Assembly: GCF_022678485.1 (NCBI RefSeq)
Contig: NZ_JALBYP010000025.1
Location: forward strand, 62,001 to 126,000
Reading direction: 5' to 3'
DNA length: 64,000 nucleotides
From: Aliiroseovarius sediminis
Lineage (GTDB): Bacteria; Pseudomonadota; Alphaproteobacteria; Rhodobacterales; Rhodobacteraceae
Shown: positions 41,344-49,902 of the stretch, piece by piece
Layout: each line of letters opens with the position of its first letter
Numbering within the stretch: position 1 is the first letter of the stretch
Position numbers and translations under genes: made by a program
The notes under the pieces: generated by a model
The model's input: only the letters and a program-made list of their open reading frames with translations
Databases searched by the model: none
What the model was told of the DNA's origin: nothing

Positions 41344-42165
41344 CTACTTGCGGGGGCTCGCGTCGATATCGCGATGCACTTGCCCCCAAGCAAGCATAGC
41401 GAAGATCACAGCGCCGCCCACCACGTTACCGGCCAGAGCGGGCAGAAAGAATCCAAACGTCGCCTGACCCCATAACAGCTTCCCGGTCACGATCAGAAAG
41501 GCCATTTCCACTGATCCCGCGACGATATGGGTGAAATCACCCGCGGCGATCAACCACGTGAACAACACGATGATCGAAATCGAGGACACGCCTGCTTCGG
41601 GCAGCATCCAGACGATGGCGGCGATCAGGATGCCGGCGGGGATGGCGCGGGCGAAGGTTTCGGCCGGCGGCATACCGGTTGCGTGGCGCGACAAGTCTTC
41701 GATCGCAACAAGAATTTCAGGGTTCAGCGCGCCGCCATGTGCATAGAAGGTCGCGATGGCAAAGGCGCCCACCACGTTGGCAGCCAATACGATTGACCAT
41801 AGCACAATGATTCGGTTGAAAATGTCCCATGTGGGCGTTTGCAGAAACGGCAGGACTGTGGTGATCGTGTTTTCGGTAAACAGTTGCATCCGCCCGATGA
41901 TCACCATCACGAAGCCCAGCGAATAGCCCAGATTCTCGATCAGAAAACTATAGCTCGCGTCGGGCAGGTGGCTGCGCAAAATGGCTTCGCCCAGCACCGA
42001 GAAGCTGATCACGATGCCTGCTGAAACGCCTGACCAGAACAATGAGCCATTGCTGCGGTCCAACTCCTCTTCCCCGCTTCGGCGAATGACCTCATAGACC
42101 GTGGTTGCGGGCAGTTTTCTGGCATCTTCGATGGTCTGCTCTTTGTTTTTTTCATCTTCTGTCAT
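41344..42165 (-). CDS. Formate/nitrite transporter family protein (YfdC-like)
   Basis: A 273-residue FNT-type membrane protein with six predicted helices after a charged N-terminal tail of about 45 residues. Features include SGVSAGIVISFSVLGEAIL, the family stretch GRMQLFTENTITTVLP, HATGMPPAETFARAIPAGIL and the C-terminal GNVVGGAVIFAMLAWGQV. It belongs to the YfdC branch of unknown substrate rather than the FocA/NirC branch (inference from its long polar N-terminus). It begins 3 nt after the BON-MscS gene, so both are probably one transcript. Confidence 0.88.
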   Translation of the reverse strand: MTEDEKNKEQTIEDARKLPATTVYEVIRRSGEEELDRSNGSLFWSGVSAGIVISFSVLGEAILRSHLPDASYSFLIENLGYSLGFVMVIIGRMQLFTENTITTVLPFLQTPTWDIFNRIIVLWSIVLAANVVGAFAIATFYAHGGALNPEILVAIEDLSRHATGMPPAETFARAIPAGILIAAIVWMLPEAGVSSISIIVLFTWLIAAGDFTHIVAGSVEMAFLIVTGKLLWGQATFGFFLPALAGNVVGGAVIFAMLAWGQVHRDIDASPRK

Positions 42166-42168
42166 GGG

Positions 42169-43563
42169 TTAGCTATCCAAGAGGTTGTTATCTTTGTCAC
42201 CTTCGACCTGCACCTGCATCTGCCGGTCCAGCTTCTCGACCTCGTTGGACAAATCGTCATCAACGACCGAGGTTTCCGGCTCGCTTGTCGCTTCGGGGAT
42301 GCGTTGCGGTGCGGAGTGGGGGGCAGCAGTATCCGCGGCGCCCGCGGTGGCCAGCGGGATACCTTCGGGGAAAATGATTTCGCGCGCTTCGTCGGGCATG
42401 CTGATGCCTGCTTCTGTCAGGGCTTTTTTGACCCGACGGATCAAAACCGATCGCAGCTTGAGGGGCGAAATGGCGGCACCGTCGAACCAATAGTAAATCT
42501 TGATATTGACCGTCGCCGCCCCCAACGTATCCGCCAGAACCATAGGTTCGGGTTCGGCAGAGATGGCTTCATGTGCGAACAGTTCGGCCAAGATGATTTC
42601 TTGCACATCGCTGATTGCAGCATCATAACCGACGCCCACGTCAAACGATCCGCGACGGCTGGGACTGGCGGTGAAGTTCTCGATTGTTGCCTTGAACACG
42701 GCGGCGTTGGGGATCTGGATATGATTGCCTTCGGGCGAGACAAGGACGGTGCTGCGGGTGTTCATGCTGTGGACGACCCCCTGATGGCCGCCAACATCAA
42801 CAAAATCCCCGCGCCGAAAGGGTTGGCGCAGGCTTAGCAGGAGGCTCGCAAGGAAGTTCTCGGCAATGTCACGAAAGGCGAAGCCGATGACGATGCCGAT
42901 CACCCCCGCGCCGCCCAGAACCGAAATGGCAAGCTGAGTCAGCCCAGCTATTTGAAGAACGATGTAAAGCCCGATCAGAAAGACAGGCAAGGCGATGAAC
43001 CGTGCTGTGATATCGCGCAGAAAAGGTGACCCAAGCCGATCCTGCAATACCCACCGGGCCATCCGCGCCACGCCCGTGGACAGGAAATAGGCTAGGGGCA
43101 GGATCAGCAAAGCCAGCACGATCAAGGGTGCCGCCGCGACCGTTTTGTTCCACAAGCCCTGCAATTCTGACAGGGCTGGATCAATGCTGAAATCGGAACC
43201 TTGCGTGACGACAATGCGGTTCACAACAGCAACCACCCCATCTGTTTTTGCTGCCAGATCACGCGCCCAGATCTGCCGTTTCGATGACGCGGCGGTGCCG
43301 TCCAGAAAAACGATCCCGTCCTGCACTTCCACCTTGATCCCCATATACCAACCGGTGGCTTTCAGAATGCTCTCGATCCTGTTCGCAATCTGATCGTCGC
43401 GCACGTTTTCCGTGACCGAGACCGTTTGATCGGTGTCCACGACCTCGGTCCCGACACCATCGGCGATGCCTTGGGTCGCTTGCTGCGGCAATGCAGGGGT
43501 GGCAGTGAGCGTGGCCGCCAGCCAGATAACCAGCGCAATCAAATGCATGTTTGTCTGTGTCAT
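42169..43563 (-). CDS. Mechanosensitive channel (MscS) with periplasmic BON domain
   Basis: A 464-residue protein: signal-like N-terminus (about 1-26), a BON domain (residues about 55-120; IKVEVQDGIVFLDGTAASSK, VVAVVNRIVV), three predicted membrane helices (about 140-240) and an MscS core. The pore helix is AISVLGGAGVIGIVIGFAFR and the beta domain shows RRGDFVDVGGHQGVVHSMN. BON domains bind phospholipid membranes, so the channel may contact the outer membrane. The C-terminal 70 residues are low-complexity and acidic. The FNT gene follows closely. A near-match EcfG promoter lies just upstream. Confidence 0.9.
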   Translation of the reverse strand: MTQTNMHLIALVIWLAATLTATPALPQQATQGIADGVGTEVVDTDQTVSVTENVRDDQIANRIESILKATGWYMGIKVEVQDGIVFLDGTAASSKRQIWARDLAAKTDGVVAVVNRIVVTQGSDFSIDPALSELQGLWNKTVAAAPLIVLALLILPLAYFLSTGVARMARWVLQDRLGSPFLRDITARFIALPVFLIGLYIVLQIAGLTQLAISVLGGAGVIGIVIGFAFRDIAENFLASLLLSLRQPFRRGDFVDVGGHQGVVHSMNTRSTVLVSPEGNHIQIPNAAVFKATIENFTASPSRRGSFDVGVGYDAAISDVQEIILAELFAHEAISAEPEPMVLADTLGAATVNIKIYYWFDGAAISPLKLRSVLIRRVKKALTEAGISMPDEAREIIFPEGIPLATAGAADTAAPHSAPQRIPEATSEPETSVVDDDLSNEVEKLDRQMQVQVEGDKDNNLLDS

Positions 43564-43587
43564 GAAATATCCCGTTCGTTCGATATC

Positions 43588-43613
43588 AACCGCAGGATGG
43601 CCCGAATGGTTCC
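43588..43613 (-). promoter_or_regulatory. Near-match EcfG-type promoter before the BON-MscS gene
   Basis: On the minus strand GGAAC (43613-43609), 17 nt, then GGTT (43591-43588) in place of CGTT, 24 nt before the start codon at 43563. It has one mismatch at the -10; I list it because position and orientation fit the surrounding regulon. Confidence 0.4.
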
Positions 43614-43654
43614 GAAGGGCGATGATTTTTTTCGCATGGGGCGGTAAGAAGGTG

Positions 43655-43679
43655 GGAACAATATCTGGGGGGCTGCGTT
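43655..43679 (+). promoter_or_regulatory. EcfG-type promoter of the creA-mscS operon
   Basis: GGAAC (43655-43659), 16 nt, CGTT (43676-43679), 41 nt before the ATG at 43721. The next four genes overlap or nearly touch, so it should drive all of them. Confidence 0.88.
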
Positions 43680-43720
43680 AAACAACGGAGCGATAAGCAA
43701 TAAAACGGGATCATTCGACG

Positions 43721-44179
43721 ATGAGATTTGCAAAATACGGCCTTGTCTTTCTGCTCGCGTCCACCGCCTCGGCGGTGATGGGCGAGCAAGTGGGCAATGT
43801 CGACGTGGATTGGTTGGGCAATGATATTATTATCGAGGCCATTCAGGACCCGGACGTTCAAGGTGTAACCTGTCACGTGGCCTATTTCGAACGTGGTCTG
43901 ATCGACAGGCTGTCCAACGGAAACTGGTTCGAGGATCCGTCAAACAGCGCCATCTCGTGCCGACAGACCGGCCCGATCAGCATCGGTGACATCAACCGCA
44001 GCGATGAAGGTGAAGATGTGTTCAGTCAACGCACCTCGATCATTCTGAAAAGCCTGCGCGTCAAACGCATTTTCGACGAGGCAAATCAGGTGTTGATCTA
44101 CATCGCCCATGCCCGCGAATTGGAAAGCGGATCGGCGAAAATGGCGATTTCGACCGTTCCGCTGTACGGGCAGAAATGA
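43721..44179 (+). CDS. creA: CreA family periplasmic protein
   Basis: A 152-residue exported protein: signal peptide of about 20 residues, then the CreA pattern (VGNVDVDWLGNDIIIEAIQDPD, GVTCHVAYFERGL, NSAISCRQTGPI and SLRVKRIFDEANQVLIYIAHA). Two Cys residues likely form a disulfide. The molecular function of CreA is unknown. Its last codons overlap the start of an MscS gene by 4 nt, an unusual partnership that suggests an envelope role for this copy. Confidence 0.9.
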   Translation: MRFAKYGLVFLLASTASAVMGEQVGNVDVDWLGNDIIIEAIQDPDVQGVTCHVAYFERGLIDRLSNGNWFEDPSNSAISCRQTGPISIGDINRSDEGEDVFSQRTSIILKSLRVKRIFDEANQVLIYIAHARELESGSAKMAISTVPLYGQK

Positions 44180-45048
44180 CTATGGATGAGGTTGTTTCAT
44201 ATCTGAACGCACAATGGTCCGGTTTTGTGGGCGGGGCCGCCGAGGTGTTGCCGGAATTGGCCGCCGCGCTAATCGTCATTCTTCTGACATGGGGCCTGTC
44301 ACGCCTTGCCAAAATGGGCATCAGCCGGCTGGGACAGCGGATGCGTCTGCGCAGCAACCTGATCGAGGTGTTGGTGATGCTGGCCTCGGTCGGGTTTTGG
44401 CTGGTCGGCGCATTGATCGCCGTAACGCTGGTGTTTCCTTCGATCACGCCCGCCAAGGCGTTGACGACGCTGGGGCTTGGCTCGGTCGCAATCGGGTTTG
44501 CCTTCAAGGACACGTTCGAGAATTTTCTGGCCGGTATCCTTATTCTGCTGCGCGAACCCTTCGCGCTGGGTGATTTTGTGGAATGCGAGGATATCGAGGG
44601 GCAGGTTGAGAAGATCACCATTCGTGACACCCATATCCGGCAAACCGACGGGCAATTGGTCGTCGTGCCCAACCACATGTTGTTTCAAAACCCTGTCACC
44701 GTGCGCACCAGCCGCGACTTGCGCCGGATCACGGTGATCTGCGGCGTGGCGTATGGCGAAGATGTGGACAAGGCGCGCGAGGTTATTTCTGACGCCGTGC
44801 GCAATGTGCATACCGTGCGCGACGATGTGAAAGACGTGCAGATTTTTGCAAAGTCGTTCGGCGCGTCCTCTATCGATTTCGAGGTGACATGGTGGACCGG
44901 CTCGAAACCCATTGACGTGCGCCAAAGTCGTGACCAGGTGATCGCGGCTGTGAAAAGGGCGCTGGACGAGAAAGGTATTGAAATTCCTTTCCCATACCGC
45001 ACACTGACTTTTGCTGAACCCATTCCTGTTACACAGGTTTCTGAATGA
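44176..45048 (+). CDS. Mechanosensitive channel, MscS family (operon copy 1)
   Basis: A 290-residue MscS-type channel with three or four predicted helices. The pore-lining segment is ALTTLGLGSVAIGFAFKDTF and the beta domain starts ILILLREPFALGDFVECEDI; the cytoplasmic part contains VVPNHMLFQNPVT and runs to residue 290, a normal length. It would open on membrane tension and release osmolytes. The gene overlaps creA upstream and the 372-residue unknown gene downstream, each by 4 nt. Confidence 0.92.
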   Translation: MTMDEVVSYLNAQWSGFVGGAAEVLPELAAALIVILLTWGLSRLAKMGISRLGQRMRLRSNLIEVLVMLASVGFWLVGALIAVTLVFPSITPAKALTTLGLGSVAIGFAFKDTFENFLAGILILLREPFALGDFVECEDIEGQVEKITIRDTHIRQTDGQLVVVPNHMLFQNPVTVRTSRDLRRITVICGVAYGEDVDKAREVISDAVRNVHTVRDDVKDVQIFAKSFGASSIDFEVTWWTGSKPIDVRQSRDQVIAAVKRALDEKGIEIPFPYRTLTFAEPIPVTQVSE

Positions 45049-46163
45049 CATCATCTGCCCTTCCCAAGAAACTTGCGTATGTCGGCGGTTATGATTGGCC
45101 ACGGGCGCCGACGACAAGTTCGCTGAAGACGAATTATCGGCGGTTGTGGAAGAAGCTGCGCGTATTGGATGACCCGAAGGCGGAGCTGGTGCCGGATGAT
45201 CTGGAGCGGATGTCGGGGTCGCTTATCCCTGATAATCTGTGGTCGGCGCTGCGTGAACACCAGTTTGAAAGTCTGGATCAGACCTATCTGGAATGGGCGC
45301 GCCGCACCGATGGGCCCGTCACCGTTTGCGCCTTTGTCATGATGCCCAGCGTACCACAAGGGCTGCTGGCTGATTGGGCCACTGATCGGGGCCTGGACGT
45401 TGTGGAAGGGGCCGCGGTGCCGGCTGGGCAGGGTGCGCTGATCGTACCCGATCTGTGCAATCTGGTACATCGCAACCTTGAGGGACGCGTGGCCATGCGC
45501 GCTTATTTGGCTGAACTCGACGGCGCATCGCGTAACATCCTTTTGGGAATTTCAAGCTGGGCTTGGACCTATTTCGCCCAGACCTCGGCGATTGAGGCGG
45601 TGGTGTCGGACGCGCGCAGCTTTGCCTCCTTTGATGGTGACGCCTTGGCAGAGCTGATCGCCACACATTTGGGCCAGGACACAAGGTTCAAATCTGCGGA
45701 CACGGGTAACGATGTCGTAGAAACCGATGAAGATGACGCGCTGAAAGACAGCTATTTGAAAACCCTTGCCGCGCGGGCCTATGGCTGTCCTTGGGCGGCA
45801 CTTCGACTGTTTGATGCTGCCGTTAAACGTCAGCCTGACGACGATGATGATGCTGATCAAGCAAAAAAAGAACAAGGCGATGATCAGGCGACGTGGTTGC
45901 AAGACCCCGCAGTGCCGCAATTGCCAGACCATATTGCGCGTGCCAGCCATTTCCTGTTGCACACGTTATTGATCAACGGCCCCCTGACAATGGCCGCAGT
46001 CAAGACCGTGTTGCCGATGACGTTACCCGTTGGTTTGCCCTCGGCGCTGGGTCGGTCGGGGTTGGTGCACGAGGATGGGGGAAAGATCGCCATTCAGCGC
46101 GATGCCTATCCGCATGTACGGCGCATTTTGTCCGAAGCGGGTTTTCCGCTGGATCAAATTTAG
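45045..46163 (+). CDS. Unknown 372-residue soluble protein between two MscS genes
   Basis: I do not recognise a named family. The protein has no signal peptide or membrane helix. The first 70 residues are basic and polar (GGYDWPRAPTTSSLKTNYRR). Residues about 75-215 look like one alpha/beta domain with LLADWATDRGLDVVE, LIVPDLCNLVHRNLEG and ILLGISSWAWTYF, reminiscent of an ATPase-like fold but without a Walker A motif. An acidic linker follows (about 262-280). The last 90 residues resemble a winged helix (FLLHTLLINGPLTMAAVKTV, LGRSGLVHEDGGKIAI). Tight coupling to two channel genes suggests it controls or assembles them. Confidence 0.75.
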   Translation: MTSSALPKKLAYVGGYDWPRAPTTSSLKTNYRRLWKKLRVLDDPKAELVPDDLERMSGSLIPDNLWSALREHQFESLDQTYLEWARRTDGPVTVCAFVMMPSVPQGLLADWATDRGLDVVEGAAVPAGQGALIVPDLCNLVHRNLEGRVAMRAYLAELDGASRNILLGISSWAWTYFAQTSAIEAVVSDARSFASFDGDALAELIATHLGQDTRFKSADTGNDVVETDEDDALKDSYLKTLAARAYGCPWAALRLFDAAVKRQPDDDDDADQAKKEQGDDQATWLQDPAVPQLPDHIARASHFLLHTLLINGPLTMAAVKTVLPMTLPVGLPSALGRSGLVHEDGGKIAIQRDAYPHVRRILSEAGFPLDQI

Positions 46164-46169
46164 GACAGC

Positions 46170-47006
46170 ATGATGGACAGTAACACAAACATGCAGGACC
46201 TTACGCGGCTTTTTAACGATCTGACCGGCTGGACGGTGGTGCAGATCGCGCTGGTCGTGGTGCTGAGCTTTGGCCTTTATCAAGGTCTTAGGCTCACGCT
46301 GCCGCGCGTGGCCGAACATCTTCCCGCCCGCTTTCGCCTGTTGGTCTTGAACCTGATCCCGTTGGCCCGCCTGACCTTGTTTGCGGTTGCCGTATTTCTG
46401 ATCATTCCCTTGGTTTTCAATGTCACGCTGAAGAACTTCGTGCTTGTTCTGGGCGGTCTGGGCGTTGCGCTGGGCTTTGCTGTGAAAGATTGGGCGACCA
46501 GTGCGGTGGCGGGGGTTGTTGCGATATTTGAACGTCCCTACCGCTCGGGTGACTGGATTCGCATCGGCGAAGATTACGGCGAGGTGATCGACATTCACAC
46601 CCGCTCGGTCAAGCTGCGCACGGCGGATGATGATGTGGTCACGATCCCCCACGCGCGCATCTGGACCGAGAACATTGTCAACTCGAACGATGGCGAAAAG
46701 ACGCTGATGTGCGTGGCAGAGTTTATGGTTGCGCCCGACAAGCCCACCGGTGGCATTCGCGACATCCTGACTGACGTGGCCTGCACCAGCCCCTATCTCG
46801 ACTGGAGCCGCCCGGTGGTCGTGGTTATGCGCAATGAGGTCTATGCGACACGCGTGCGCCTGAAGGCCTACCCCTTCGAGCTGCGCGATCAGTTTGTTTT
46901 TATCACAGACCTGACTGACAGGGGTCGCGATGCGCTGCTGGGGGCGGGCATTTCGATCATCTCGACCCCCGAATTTGGTATGGAAAACAACGGTCCTAAC
47001 GCATGA
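46170..47006 (+). CDS. Mechanosensitive channel, MscS family (operon copy 2)
   Basis: A 278-residue MscS-type channel. Helices lie at about 20-42 and 60-100, the pore-like segment is LVLGGLGVALGFAVKDWATS, and the beta domain shows RPYRSGDWIRIGEDYGEVID and VVTIPHARIWTENIVN. It differs clearly from copy 1, so it is not a recent duplicate. It starts 6 nt after the unknown 372-residue gene; the ATG at 46170 is followed at once by a second ATG. It is the last gene of the EcfG-driven operon. Confidence 0.92.
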   Translation: MMDSNTNMQDLTRLFNDLTGWTVVQIALVVVLSFGLYQGLRLTLPRVAEHLPARFRLLVLNLIPLARLTLFAVAVFLIIPLVFNVTLKNFVLVLGGLGVALGFAVKDWATSAVAGVVAIFERPYRSGDWIRIGEDYGEVIDIHTRSVKLRTADDDVVTIPHARIWTENIVNSNDGEKTLMCVAEFMVAPDKPTGGIRDILTDVACTSPYLDWSRPVVVVMRNEVYATRVRLKAYPFELRDQFVFITDLTDRGRDALLGAGISIISTPEFGMENNGPNA

Positions 47007-47032
47007 CGCCTCATTTTTTCCCACATTTTTCG

Positions 47033-47057
47033 GGAACCAATCCGGCCCCGACACGTT
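47033..47057 (+). promoter_or_regulatory. EcfG-type promoter of the DUF1328 gene
   Basis: GGAAC (47033-47037), 16 nt, CGTT (47054-47057), 42 nt before the ATG at 47100. Confidence 0.88.
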
Positions 47058-47099
47058 CTTCTTACAAGTTCTAAGATTGACAAAAGAAGGAGTTACCCC

Positions 47100-47255
47100 A
47101 TGCTTGGCTGGTCCATTACATTTCTTGTTGTTGCCCTGATCGCGGCGTTCCTTGGCTTCGGTGGTGTCGCCGGTACTGCAGCCGGGATAGCGAAGATCCT
47201 GTTCTTCGTGTTCCTGATCCTGTTTGTGATTACCCTTTTCCGTCGCGCGGTATAG
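47100..47255 (+). CDS. DUF1328 mini membrane protein
   Basis: A 51-residue protein with two membrane helices joined by a Gly-rich turn ([35 protein letters not shown]) and a basic end (FRRAV). This is the DUF1328/YtjA pattern, found in many proteobacteria and often stress-induced; function unknown. AAGAAGGAG lies before the ATG. It has its own exact EcfG promoter and a terminator-like hairpin, so it is a separate unit from the mscS operon. Confidence 0.93.
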   Translation: MLGWSITFLVVALIAAFLGFGGVAGTAAGIAKILFFVFLILFVITLFRRAV

Positions 47256-47301
47256 CGGGTCGTCGCCTGCACATAGCTGCGCTTTGAGCGCCCGAATTGA
47301 T

Positions 47302-47350
47302 CCCCGCTTTGTTCCGATGGCATTCTGCGAACAAGGCGGGGGTCGCTTTT
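47302..47350 (+). terminator. Long terminator-like hairpin after the DUF1328 gene
   Basis: CCCCGCTTTGTTC (47302-47314) pairs with GAACAAGGCGGGG (47329-47341), a 13-bp stem with one wobble pair, followed by GTCGCTTTT. Confidence 0.75.
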
Positions 47351-47376
47351 CGAAAACTCGTATTTGGCAGCCATTC

Positions 47377-48654
47377 ATGCTTACAGATGTATATCGTAAA
47401 ATCAGCGGCGGGCCTGCCAAAGCAGGCGGGCATCAGCCTGCGATCAAACGCCGTGACGCGATTAACGGACTGATTCATGTCGTGTCGCTGAGCGCGACCA
47501 AAACTGCCGATGCGCTAATTGACCCCAAATTGGTACTGAGCTGGGTGATGCACGCAATCGGTGCACCGACCTATCTGATCGGTGCGCTGGTTCCGGTGCG
47601 CGAGGCTGGGGCGCTGTTGCCACAATTGTTCATCGCACGACAGGTCCAGAGCCGCCCGACGCGCAGGAAGGCTTGGTCGCTGGGTGCGGCGGTGCAAGGG
47701 GTGATGGCGATTGTTATTGCAGCCACAGCCTTCACGCTGGGCGGCGCATCGGCTGGATGGCTGATCGTCGCCGCGCTGGGCGTTCTGGCGATTAGCCGGG
47801 CGATTGCATCCACCACCTATAAGGATGCGCTTGCCCGCTCGGTGCCGCAGGGGCGGCGGGGGGCCATCACGGGCGCAGCAGCCAGCATCGCGGCGGCCTT
47901 CGGGCTGGCCTATGGTGCGGCGATGGCATCGGGGGTGTTCGGCGGCGTATCCGTTGCTGTGGTCGCTGGCTTCATATCTCTGGCTGGGCTGTTGTTCTTG
48001 GCCGCATCGCTTCTTTTTCTGAACTTGCAAGAAGAGGTGGAAACACCAGAGGCGCAGGACAAACAAAGCTGGGCTGATTTTTTCGCCCCCCTCTGGTCCG
48101 ACCGCCAATTGCAGCTCTTTATCCTGTCGCGCGGTTTTCTGACCACAACCGCGCTGGCGCCGCCCTTTATCGTTATGATCACGGTCGCCGCGTCCGAGAA
48201 CAGCCTGACGCAATTGGGACCGCTCGTCGTCGCATCGTCACTGGCGGCGGTTCTGTCGGCGTTTGTGTGGGGGCGGGTGTCGGATCGGTCAAGCCGGTTG
48301 TCATTGATACTGTCAGGGTTTGCGGGTGCAGTAGTGTATGCTTTGGTCGCGATGCTGGCACTTGCGACAAGTGGTCCGTTGAACACATGGCTTGCCGCGA
48401 TACTGATGTTCGCCGCACAGGTGGCCTATCAGGGCGTGCGATCGGGGCGATCGATTTATCTGACTGACATGACCCACGACGACACACGGCTGGGTTATAC
48501 CGCGCTAAGCAATACGATTATCGGGCTTATCCTGCTGGCGGGGCTTGGGTTGGGTGGCGTGGCCCATTTCGCCGGGCCCGAGGTCACTTTGGTCGTCTGC
48601 GCCGTCATGTCCGCCATCGGCGCGCTGATCGCGATGCGTTTGGCGAAAACCTGA
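47377..48654 (+). CDS. Major facilitator superfamily transporter
   Basis: A 425-residue polytopic protein with about 10-12 predicted helices. MFS features are modest: LIGALVPVREAGALLPQLFI in the first third, an RRGAITGAAASIAAAFGLAYG loop-helix unit in the middle and LAAVLSAFVWGRVSDRSSRL, which carries the MFS A-like motif (G-R-V-S-D-R) of the second half. The ATG at 47377 is preferred because the longer frame (from 47284) would include the upstream hairpin. Substrate unknown. ExoD-like gene follows after 9 nt. Confidence 0.82.
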   Translation: MLTDVYRKISGGPAKAGGHQPAIKRRDAINGLIHVVSLSATKTADALIDPKLVLSWVMHAIGAPTYLIGALVPVREAGALLPQLFIARQVQSRPTRRKAWSLGAAVQGVMAIVIAATAFTLGGASAGWLIVAALGVLAISRAIASTTYKDALARSVPQGRRGAITGAAASIAAAFGLAYGAAMASGVFGGVSVAVVAGFISLAGLLFLAASLLFLNLQEEVETPEAQDKQSWADFFAPLWSDRQLQLFILSRGFLTTTALAPPFIVMITVAASENSLTQLGPLVVASSLAAVLSAFVWGRVSDRSSRLSLILSGFAGAVVYALVAMLALATSGPLNTWLAAILMFAAQVAYQGVRSGRSIYLTDMTHDDTRLGYTALSNTIIGLILLAGLGLGGVAHFAGPEVTLVVCAVMSAIGALIAMRLAKT

Positions 48655-48663
48655 GGGCAGCGG

Positions 48664-49269
48664 ATGACAACGGAACCCGAAACAGCACCGGACAACCAGA
48701 TCGCCGATATCGTCGACACGATCGACGAGATCCGAGAGGATGACGAAACCTCCATCGGCGATATCGTTCAGCACCTGGGCGTCGCCTCTTTCACGCCGAT
48801 TCTGTTGTTTGTCAGCCTTGTGATTGTCACGCCGCTCAGTGGTGTGCCGGGATTGTCGTCGATTTGCGGCATTTTGATCGCGCTGGTTTCTGGGCAGCTT
48901 TTGCTTGGGCGCAATGAACTTTGGCTGCCGGATTTCATCACCCGCCGCCGTATTCCGGGCCGCAAGCTGGACAAGGCACTGCTGCAACTTCAGGGGCCGC
49001 TTGGCTGGGTGCAAGAGGTGACGACGCGGCGGCTGGCGTTTCTGACCGTGCCGCCGGTGTCTTACCTGCTGTATTCCATCTGTTTTCTGTGTGGGGCAGC
49101 GATGCCGTTTCTTGAACTTGTGCCCATGACATCATCCTTGCTGGCGGCCGTCGTTGCCCTTCTGGCCATTGCACTGATCAGCCGGGATGGCGTCTTTACG
49201 TTGCTGGGGCTGACAAGCCTTGGCACTGCGGCCGCGTTACTGAGCACCATTGGCCAATTGATCATCTAG
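48664..49269 (+). CDS. ExoD family membrane protein
   Basis: A 201-residue protein matching ExoD: N-terminal acidic region, SIGDIVQHLGVASFTPILLF, then RRIPGRKLDKALLQLQGPLG and several C-terminal helices. ExoD was named for effects on exopolysaccharide and alkali tolerance in Sinorhizobium; the molecular role is unknown. GAGGGCAGCGG lies just before the ATG. It is probably co-transcribed with the MFS gene. A stem-loop that works best on the opposite strand lies 15 nt after the stop. Confidence 0.88.
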   Translation: MTTEPETAPDNQIADIVDTIDEIREDDETSIGDIVQHLGVASFTPILLFVSLVIVTPLSGVPGLSSICGILIALVSGQLLLGRNELWLPDFITRRRIPGRKLDKALLQLQGPLGWVQEVTTRRLAFLTVPPVSYLLYSICFLCGAAMPFLELVPMTSSLLAAVVALLAIALISRDGVFTLLGLTSLGTAAALLSTIGQLII

Positions 49270-49280
49270 CCCACCGATGA

Positions 49281-49311
49281 AAAAGCCCACCTGACGCAGA
49301 GCCAGATGGGC
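49281..49311 (-). terminator. Intrinsic terminator of the PNPOx-like gene
   Basis: On the minus strand GCCCATCTG and CAGGTGGGC (plus 49303-49311 and 49285-49293, one G-U pair) form a 9-bp stem followed by five T residues (plus 49280-49284). It lies 43 nt after the stop at 49354. Confidence 0.8.
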
Positions 49312-49353
49312 AAGTTTGCCTTGGTCAGGCAAGAGGGAAACGGGAAGCGGAGG

Positions 49354-49821
49354 TCAGAAAGTCAGCACCTCGTGCGACCCGACATCAGGCGTGTTGCCTG
49401 TCATTCCAGCTTTTGCCATTTCGATCAGAAAGGCGGCGCTGCTGTCGGTGGCAATCCAGACCTCAGCGCTTTGCGGTTGCAATTTCAACAAACGAACGGA
49501 TGGATCTGTCTTACCGTCTTCGAACCAAGCGGCGGCCATTGCGTTCCATACCTCCTCCAGTTTGTCCTGATCGGCCTCAACGCTGAGCTTACCGGTCACG
49601 TCGGCATAAAGCCCTTCCTTGTCGGACGACACAAGGTAGTGGATTTGTTCGTTCTTTACCGCGCAGTCATGCGCATCGGTGCCGTCTGCAGTCAGAAAAT
49701 AAACGGCATTCTCATCTTGATGAGGGTAGTGGGTCATCGGAAGATGGCGACCATGAAGCCCCATCAGGCCGGTGCGAACCTTTTCCAGACGATCCCAGAA
49801 TTCTTGCTGCTGATTGCTCAT
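49354..49821 (-). CDS. Pyridoxamine 5'-phosphate oxidase-like general stress protein
   Basis: A 155-residue split-barrel flavin-binding-like protein of the general stress protein 26 type. It shows FWDRLEKVRTGLMGLHGRHL and MTHYPHQDENAVYFLTADGT at the N-terminus and then LEEVWNAMAAAWFEDGKTDP and LLKLQPQSAEVW, as in that family. Members bind FMN, FAD or haem. GGAGAGCAAG precedes the start at 49821. An exact EcfG promoter lies 82 nt upstream and a terminator follows, so it is a monocistronic stress gene. Confidence 0.9.
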   Translation of the reverse strand: MSNQQQEFWDRLEKVRTGLMGLHGRHLPMTHYPHQDENAVYFLTADGTDAHDCAVKNEQIHYLVSSDKEGLYADVTGKLSVEADQDKLEEVWNAMAAAWFEDGKTDPSVRLLKLQPQSAEVWIATDSSAAFLIEMAKAGMTGNTPDVGSHEVLTF

Positions 49822-49902
49822 CTTGCTCTCCTTCTTCGCGGCAAGGCCGCTTGGGTGAATTCGGTTGCGGCGGGCAGGGCGCCCGCGCGCGTTCACTGAC
49901 AA

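Noticed and set aside
40834-41475. A 213-codon plus-strand open frame.
   Set aside because: It lies over the DsbA-like remnant and the second PLDc_N mini-gene, both supported by homology on the other strand, and has no recognisable features.
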